Position numbers and translations under genes: made by a program. Positions 6,476-11,299 of a stretch of 14,193 bases of DNA are shown piece after piece; position 1 is the stretch's first letter; every line of letters starts with the position of its first letter. Source of the stretch: Candidatus Hydrogenedentota bacterium (GTDB taxonomy: Bacteria > Hydrogenedentota > Hydrogenedentia > Hydrogenedentales > JAGMZX01); contig JAKQEQ010000195.1 in the NCBI GenBank assembly GCA_029556545.1, forward strand, positions 1-14,193, in the 5' to 3' direction. The notes under the pieces were generated by a model. It was not told the DNA's origin and did no database searches. It worked only from the letters and a program-made list of their open reading frames with translations.

Positions 6476-9400
6476 ATGAAGGACCCGTCACGAAACACCG
6501 CCGCCATTCTCATACTGAGCCTGCTTCTACACGCCGCCTCAAGCGCAAGCGACTTGGTGCGCGAGACGGCCCGCGAGATTCCCGTGAGCCACGATGTTGA
6601 CATTGTAGTCGCAGGCGGTTCGCTCGGGGCCGTCGGCGCGGCTGTCGAGGCGGCCCGCGGCGGTGCGCGTGTGTTCCTGGCGGCGCCCCGCACGTACCTC
6701 GGCGACGATGTTTGCGCCACTTATCGACTCTGGCTGGAGGAAGGCGAAACGCCTCAGTCACCCTTCGAGCAGACCTTGTTCGCGCCGCCGAAGCCGCCCA
6801 TTCAAGCAGGGAACAGCCTGCCGTTTTCGTACACGACCGATCTCCCCTCCGCGGCGTCGCATAAGGACACGGACCCGCCGTCGATGCTCGCGGACGACAA
6901 GGCAAACAACGCAGGCAGCCAGAGCGTGCAGTACGACGGCGACGTGACGATCATCGCCGATCTCGGACAGGAAACCGAGGTGGACCGCGTGCACGTCCTC
7001 GCTTTCCAGCGCCTCGCTTCGTTCGAGGTCGCCAAGGTCTCGGTCGCCCTCAGCGTGGACGGCAGACAATGGGGAAGCCCGGTCACAGCCGCAAATGAAT
7101 CGCGCACGGCGGGCAATTTCGAGGACGCGCCGCTGGCCGTCACCGTCGAGGCCGCGGGCCGCGCGCGGTATGTGCGCGTGTCGGTGAGGAAACCGGATCA
7201 CGTTGGGCGCATGCTGCTCGGCGAGATTGTGATCGAGCCGCAAAATACCGGCGGGCACCTTCGCGCCGCGACGGACGCGCCCATCCCCCCGATGCCGATG
7301 CAGGTCAAGCGCACGCTCGAGCAGGCGCTTATTGCGGAGGGCGTCGGCTTCCTGTACGGATGTTTCGTCACGGACGTGCTGCGCGATGAGGCCGGGCAAC
7401 CCGCGGGCGTGGTCATGGCAAATCGCTCGGGCCGCCAAGCGGTGCGCGCGAAGTACATCATCGACGCGACGCCCCGCGCCGCCGTCGCGCGCATGGCCGG
7501 CGCGGCGTTCTCGGCCTATCCCGCGGGCGATCGCGAGTTTCGGCGCGTGGTCATCGGGGAATCGCCCGCAGCACAGCCGGGGCCGGGTGTGGCGGATTGC
7601 CGCGTGCTGCCAGCGCCCGTGCAACTGCAACAAGGCGGCTGGGGCGGCCACAACCTGCGGCAGGCGCACGAGTATACGTTGCGTATTCCGATGGCGGACG
7701 GCGCCTTCGCGTCGTTCGCCGCCGCAGAGCAGGTTGCGCGTGACCTGACCTGGGGTCCCGAATTGTTGATAGCGTCGGAATCGCTTTTCCAGATACCGCC
7801 GGACACGATGCGTGCGCGCTCGAAGCATGAGGGGCCGGCCATCGACGCCGAGTCGCTTGATCTCGACGTGTTCCGCCCGACCGACGTCGATCGGCTGTAT
7901 GTCCTCGGCGGGTGCGCGGACGTGTCCCGCGAAGCCGCCGAGCGCCTGCTGCGGCCGTTGACCTTTCTTCGCGTCGGGCAGCGACTTGGCCGGCGCGTCG
8001 CCGCTGAAGCGTCGAACTTGCCCGCGCCGGACCGCGCCCGCGTGCGCGGCGCGTCGGTCGAGGACGCCGCACCCGGCGACGTGCGCGAGACGCTCGTCGG
8101 CCCGCGGCCCATCTCCTCGGGCCTGCCCACCGTTTCTTCCGAGGAACGCGGACTCCCGGTACTGGCCCGTTACGACGTGGTGGTGGTGGGTGGCGGCACG
8201 GGCGGCGCGCCCGCGGGCATCGCCGCGGCGCGTCAGGGCGCGCGCACGCTCGTCATCGAGTACCAGCACAGCCTGGGCGGCGTCGGTACGCTGGGGCTCA
8301 TCGGCAGCTACTACTACGGCTATCTGAAGGGATTCACGGACGAAGTCGACCACGGCGTCGCCGCGCTCGGCGGCCAGGAACAGCCGGCGCGGTCCTCGTG
8401 GAATGTCGAGTGGAAGATGGAGTGGTATCGGCGCGAACTGCGCAAGGCCGGCGCGGACATCTGGTTCGGCGCCATCGGCTGCGGCGCAATCGTCGAGGGC
8501 GGCACGCTCCGGGGCGTGGTCGTCGCCACGCCGGACGGTCGCGGCGCGGTGCTGGCCGACGTTGTGATTGACGCCACCGGCAACTCCGATATCGCAGTCG
8601 CCGCCGGCGCGGCCGGCATGACCACGACCGATGACCACGTCGGCGTTCAGGGCACGGGCATGCCGCCGCGCAGGCCCGGCGCGAATTACACCAATACGGA
8701 CTACACCCTCACCGACGACGCGGATACGGTGGATTTCTGGCGCACGCTGGTCTCGGGACGGGAGAAGTACCGGGACGCCTTCGATCTCGGCGTGCTCGTG
8801 GACTCGCGGGAGCGGCGCCGCATTGTGGGCGACTTCGTCGTCTCCCCGCTGGACCTCGCCAATCGCCGCACCTATCCCGACACGATTGGTCTCTCGCGCA
8901 GCAACTTCGACTCGCATGGGTTCACCGTGCACGCGCTGTTCGCGCTCGAAATGCCCGACAAGGAGGAGGTCATCGCGAACACGCCGTATCGCGCGCTGCT
9001 GCCGAAGGGACTCGAAGGCATTCTCGTTACCGGGCTCGGGATCAGCGCGCACCGCGACGCCATGCCGATCCTGCGCATGCAGGGCGATATCCAGAACCAG
9101 GGCTACGCCGCGGGCTGCGCCGCCGCGATGGCCGCGAAAGGGGGCGTGCCGCCGCGCGCCATTGATGTAAAGGCATTACAGCGGCATCTCATCGAGAAAG
9201 GTAACGTGCCCGAATCCGTTCTGACCGACCACGACTCGTACCCACTCCCACTGGACACGGTCTGGGCGGCCGTCGAGAGCGTGGCGGACGACTATCGCGG
9301 CGTCGCAGTGCTCTTGGCGCAGCCCGCCGAGGCGTTGCCGCTGCTGCGCGGCGCGTATCAGGCGGCGGAATACGACGCCGCGCGGCTGGTCTACGCGCAC

Positions 9401-9997
9401 ATCCTGGCGATGCTGGACGACCCGACCGGCGCGGAGACCCTTTTGCGCGCCGTCGCGGAGCAACCCTGGGACCAAGGCTGGTCGTTCACCGGCATGGGGC
9501 AGTTCGGCGGCAGTTTGAGCCGCCTCGACAGCCTGATCATCGCGCTGGCGCGCACGGGTTCCCCAAAGGCGCTCGAAGTCATCCTAGACAAAGCACGCGC
9601 GCTTGATGCAACCAGCGAGTTCTCGCACCACCGCGCGATTGCGATTGCGGCGGAGACGCTCGGGCGGCCCGAGGCCGCGCGCGGCCTTGTCGCGCTGCTG
9701 CGGAAGCCCGAAATGAGCGGCCACGCCTGCCGCGACATCGAGACCGCGCGGCAACGGGCAAACCTCGCGAACCCAGACCTCGACCGCGACCGCTCGATTC
9801 GCGAATTACTATTGGCCCGCGCGCTATATCGCTGCGGCGACTTCGAGGAACTCGGGGAAGGCATCCTCCACGAGTATGCCCACGACCTGCGCGGCCACCT
9901 GGCGCGGCACGCGCAAGCCGTGCTCGGCCTGACGGGAACATCGGTTCCCGTCGTTCCCGGCACGGGCCTCGATATCGAGCGCTGGCCTATACGATAA
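6476..9997 (+). CDS. Exported tandem FAD-dependent oxidoreductase with discoidin-like insert and helical-repeat tail
   Basis: About 1,173 residues. The frame is open from GTG 6422, but AGGGAG (6463-6468) sits 7 bases before ATG 6476 (4 before ATG 6473), and only these starts put the signal peptide (I-L-I-L-S-L-L-L-H-A-A-S-S-A-S) at the front. Half 1 has a Rossmann motif (about 40-63) with G-G-S-L-G-A, then an inserted beta domain of discoidin (F5/8 C) style (about 135-255, with D-L-G-Q-E-T-E-V-D-R-V and A-R-Y-V-R-V-S-V). Half 2 has a classical G-G-G-T-G-G motif (about 566-594), an I-D-A-T-G-N-S motif, and the FAD-oxidoreductase C-terminal pattern R-M-Q-G-D-I-Q-N-Q-G-Y-A-A-G (867-880). The last about 230 residues are helical, HEAT-like. 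The nearest family known to me is FAD_oxidored (PF12831), which includes large exported members in planctomycete-like bacteria; the substrate is unknown. The gene starts 63 bases after the TPR stop and could be read through from it, but its job looks unrelated. Confidence 0.9.
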   Translation: MKDPSRNTAAILILSLLLHAASSASDLVRETAREIPVSHDVDIVVAGGSLGAVGAAVEAARGGARVFLAAPRTYLGDDVCATYRLWLEEGETPQSPFEQTLFAPPKPPIQAGNSLPFSYTTDLPSAASHKDTDPPSMLADDKANNAGSQSVQYDGDVTIIADLGQETEVDRVHVLAFQRLASFEVAKVSVALSVDGRQWGSPVTAANESRTAGNFEDAPLAVTVEAAGRARYVRVSVRKPDHVGRMLLGEIVIEPQNTGGHLRAATDAPIPPMPMQVKRTLEQALIAEGVGFLYGCFVTDVLRDEAGQPAGVVMANRSGRQAVRAKYIIDATPRAAVARMAGAAFSAYPAGDREFRRVVIGESPAAQPGPGVADCRVLPAPVQLQQGGWGGHNLRQAHEYTLRIPMADGAFASFAAAEQVARDLTWGPELLIASESLFQIPPDTMRARSKHEGPAIDAESLDLDVFRPTDVDRLYVLGGCADVSREAAERLLRPLTFLRVGQRLGRRVAAEASNLPAPDRARVRGASVEDAAPGDVRETLVGPRPISSGLPTVSSEERGLPVLARYDVVVVGGGTGGAPAGIAAARQGARTLVIEYQHSLGGVGTLGLIGSYYYGYLKGFTDEVDHGVAALGGQEQPARSSWNVEWKMEWYRRELRKAGADIWFGAIGCGAIVEGGTLRGVVVATPDGRGAVLADVVIDATGNSDIAVAAGAAGMTTTDDHVGVQGTGMPPRRPGANYTNTDYTLTDDADTVDFWRTLVSGREKYRDAFDLGVLVDSRERRRIVGDFVVSPLDLANRRTYPDTIGLSRSNFDSHGFTVHALFALEMPDKEEVIANTPYRALLPKGLEGILVTGLGISAHRDAMPILRMQGDIQNQGYAAGCAAAMAAKGGVPPRAIDVKALQRHLIEKGNVPESVLTDHDSYPLPLDTVWAAVESVADDYRGVAVLLAQPAEALPLLRGAYQAAEYDAARLVYAHILAMLDDPTGAETLLRAVAEQPWDQGWSFTGMGQFGGSLSRLDSLIIALARTGSPKALEVILDKARALDATSEFSHHRAIAIAAETLGRPEAARGLVALLRKPEMSGHACRDIETARQRANLANPDLDRDRSIRELLLARALYRCGDFEELGEGILHEYAHDLRGHLARHAQAVLGLTGTSVPVVPGTGLDIERWPIR

Positions 9998-10083
9998 CGG
10001 GGAACACATCCACACAACGGCCCGGCGCGGACCGTGTCCCGTGTCGTACTCGTACTCGAATGCAGCGCACTCCCGCCCTCAGA

Positions 10084-10977
10084 CTACTTCGCGAAACCCG
10101 GACAGAACCTGTCCTCCGTGCCCTCATCAGGACAGGAATGGTAGCCGTCGGAGTTGAAGAACTGGACGAGTCGGAGTAGTTCCGTCAGCCCGATCTGCCA
10201 GTCCGGACCGGACGGCGCGTAATCGCTGTCGTGAGGACAACACGCCTGATTTACGCCGGAACCGGTTACATAGCCGTCTTCCGTCTCGCCCGGGTCGTCC
10301 GCGCAATGGAGCCCGCCCGAATTGTAGAACTGGATTACCCGCAATAATTCCGTCAACTCGATCACGCCGTTCGTATTCTGGTCCGCGACGTGGTGTGCGT
10401 TGACGCACGGATCGCCGGGCAGGCTTGTCAGCAGACAGAAAGCGAAGTCCGTCGCGATCCCGCCGACGCCGCTCGAGTAGGCAAGATTGTCCCCGCCGAC
10501 GCCGTTTGCCCAATAGAAGAAACAGCCGGACAGGTCGCCAACGCCAAACACGCTTACCCAGCCCGCGGCAAGGTCGACGGGCTCGGCGAACGTCACCTCG
10601 TAACGGAGCAGCTCACCGAAGCCGACGTCCGTGCCGGTCGCGACGGCCACCGGCGAGAATGTCTCCGAGGCCACCAGCGATCCCGGCTGCGCGCCGTTGT
10701 CGTTGTAGAATCCCACTTCAAAGTTGTCCGTGGCGCGGGTGCATGGGGCCATATTGATTCCCCCGCCCCACCACACCAGCCCGACGACAGGTTCGGTCAG
10801 ACCGGAGAAGTTGTCGTATGCCCGCAGCATGTTGTCGGACGCATCGCTGTAGCCGGGCAGGGTCGTAGTCGGCGCGGGCGGTTGAGAATAGGCCGCGTCC
10901 TCATCGCAGATTTCGATCGCTTCAGCGCAGACGACGCCGAAGACCAGGCACACAATACAAATACCGCGAACAATCAT
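10084..10977 (-). CDS. Secreted beta-sandwich protein with C-terminal paired EF-hand-like module
   Basis: 297 residues; GAGG lies 7 bases before ATG 10977. A signal peptide is clear (hydrophobic to about residue 17, likely cut after A-E-A at 20). The cysteine at 17 follows V-V, not a standard lipobox. Residues about 40-185 have the pattern of a beta-sandwich seen in many planctomycete secreted proteins: D-N-F-S-G, V-W-W-G-G-G, D-N-F-E-V-G-F-Y, P-G-S-L-V, F-A-E-P-V-D-L-A-A-G and D-F-A-F-C-L. Residues about 190-295 are the same dockerin-like module found at the other two sites: loop DQNTNGVIELTE then L-L-R-V-I-Q-F-Y-N, and a degenerate second half with E-L-L-R-L-V-Q-F-F-N. No (GE)n linker separates the two parts here. 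The gene lies downstream of the large surface-protein gene on the same strand, 322 bases away, so it probably has its own promoter. Enzymatic function is not apparent; a carbohydrate- or surface-binding role is a guess. Confidence 0.9.
   Translation of the reverse strand: MIVRGICIVCLVFGVVCAEAIEICDEDAAYSQPPAPTTTLPGYSDASDNMLRAYDNFSGLTEPVVGLVWWGGGINMAPCTRATDNFEVGFYNDNGAQPGSLVASETFSPVAVATGTDVGFGELLRYEVTFAEPVDLAAGWVSVFGVGDLSGCFFYWANGVGGDNLAYSSGVGGIATDFAFCLLTSLPGDPCVNAHHVADQNTNGVIELTELLRVIQFYNSGGLHCADDPGETEDGYVTGSGVNQACCPHDSDYAPSGPDWQIGLTELLRLVQFFNSDGYHSCPDEGTEDRFCPGFAK
10093..10410 (-). other. Dockerin-like paired EF-hand module, copy 2
   Basis: Protein-domain feature, residues 190-295 of the 297-residue protein. 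Half 1 has a 12-residue loop D-Q-N-T-N-G-V-I-E-L-T-E. Half 2 shares with copy 1 the stretched loop D-Y-A-P-S-G-P-D-W and has lost most ligands. Conserved Cys and the E-D-G-Y-V and E-D-R-F-C-P-G segments match the other copies. Confidence 0.7.
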
Positions 10978-11299
10978 TTCGATTCCTCATTGTTAGCGCA
11001 TCACGTGCGCATTTACGACATTCACGATCGCGCAACTCCTAATCCACCCTAGAGTAAAATAATATAGGCCTGAGCTATAATTCTGCTACGATCCTTGAGG
11101 CATCTCTGCGCAAACAGCCAATACTGAGAATTCTACTTTCTCACGGACTCAACACAGGGGAAGAGCCGCCCGATCGCTGACCTCGTGTATAACACATGCA
11201 GACCGGACAAGATTCCGGCATGGTTTGCGGCAAACGCCATCGGGTACGCCCCATCGAAATCAACGATGGCGTCGTGGCAAGGAAGTACGGCGCCAAGCC
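10978..11299. other. 322-base gap between two minus-strand genes
   Basis: No gene is supported here. The part next to 10978 is the leader of the beta-sandwich gene. It contains a small hairpin GCGCA-TCACG-TGCGC (10996-11010) and an AT-rich island (about 11030-11095) with the minus-strand -10-like TATATT (complement of 11061-11066); no convincing -35 goes with it. The part next to 11299 holds two inverted repeats downstream of the large gene's stop: arms 11235-11242/11264-11271 (8 bp, perfect) and 11223-11228/11230-11235. Neither is followed by a T run. Confidence 0.55.
11223..11271 (-). terminator. Possible factor-dependent terminator or 3'-end hairpins of the large surface-protein gene
   Basis: CGCCATCG (11235-11242) and CGATGGCG (11264-11271) are exact complements with a 21-base spacer, 29 bases past the minus-strand stop at 11300. 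A second, adjacent small hairpin (GTTTG-CGG-CAAAC, 11223-11235 region) shares a base with it. Lack of a T run argues against a classical intrinsic terminator. Confidence 0.25.

Noticed and set aside
6758-9052. A 764-codon open frame on the minus strand opposite the flavoprotein gene
   Set aside because: High GC leaves long antisense frames open; the product is rich in Arg and His with no domain, while the plus strand gives clear FAD-binding motifs.
9998-10083. Bidirectional terminator between the convergent flavoprotein and beta-sandwich genes
   Set aside because: Only GC-rich partial palindromes were seen, with no stable stem followed by a T run on either strand.
10915-10977. Lipoprotein signal (cysteine at residue 17 of the beta-sandwich protein)
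   Set aside because: The residues before the cysteine are G-V-V, lacking the small residue at -1 of a lipobox; cleavage after A-E-A fits better.
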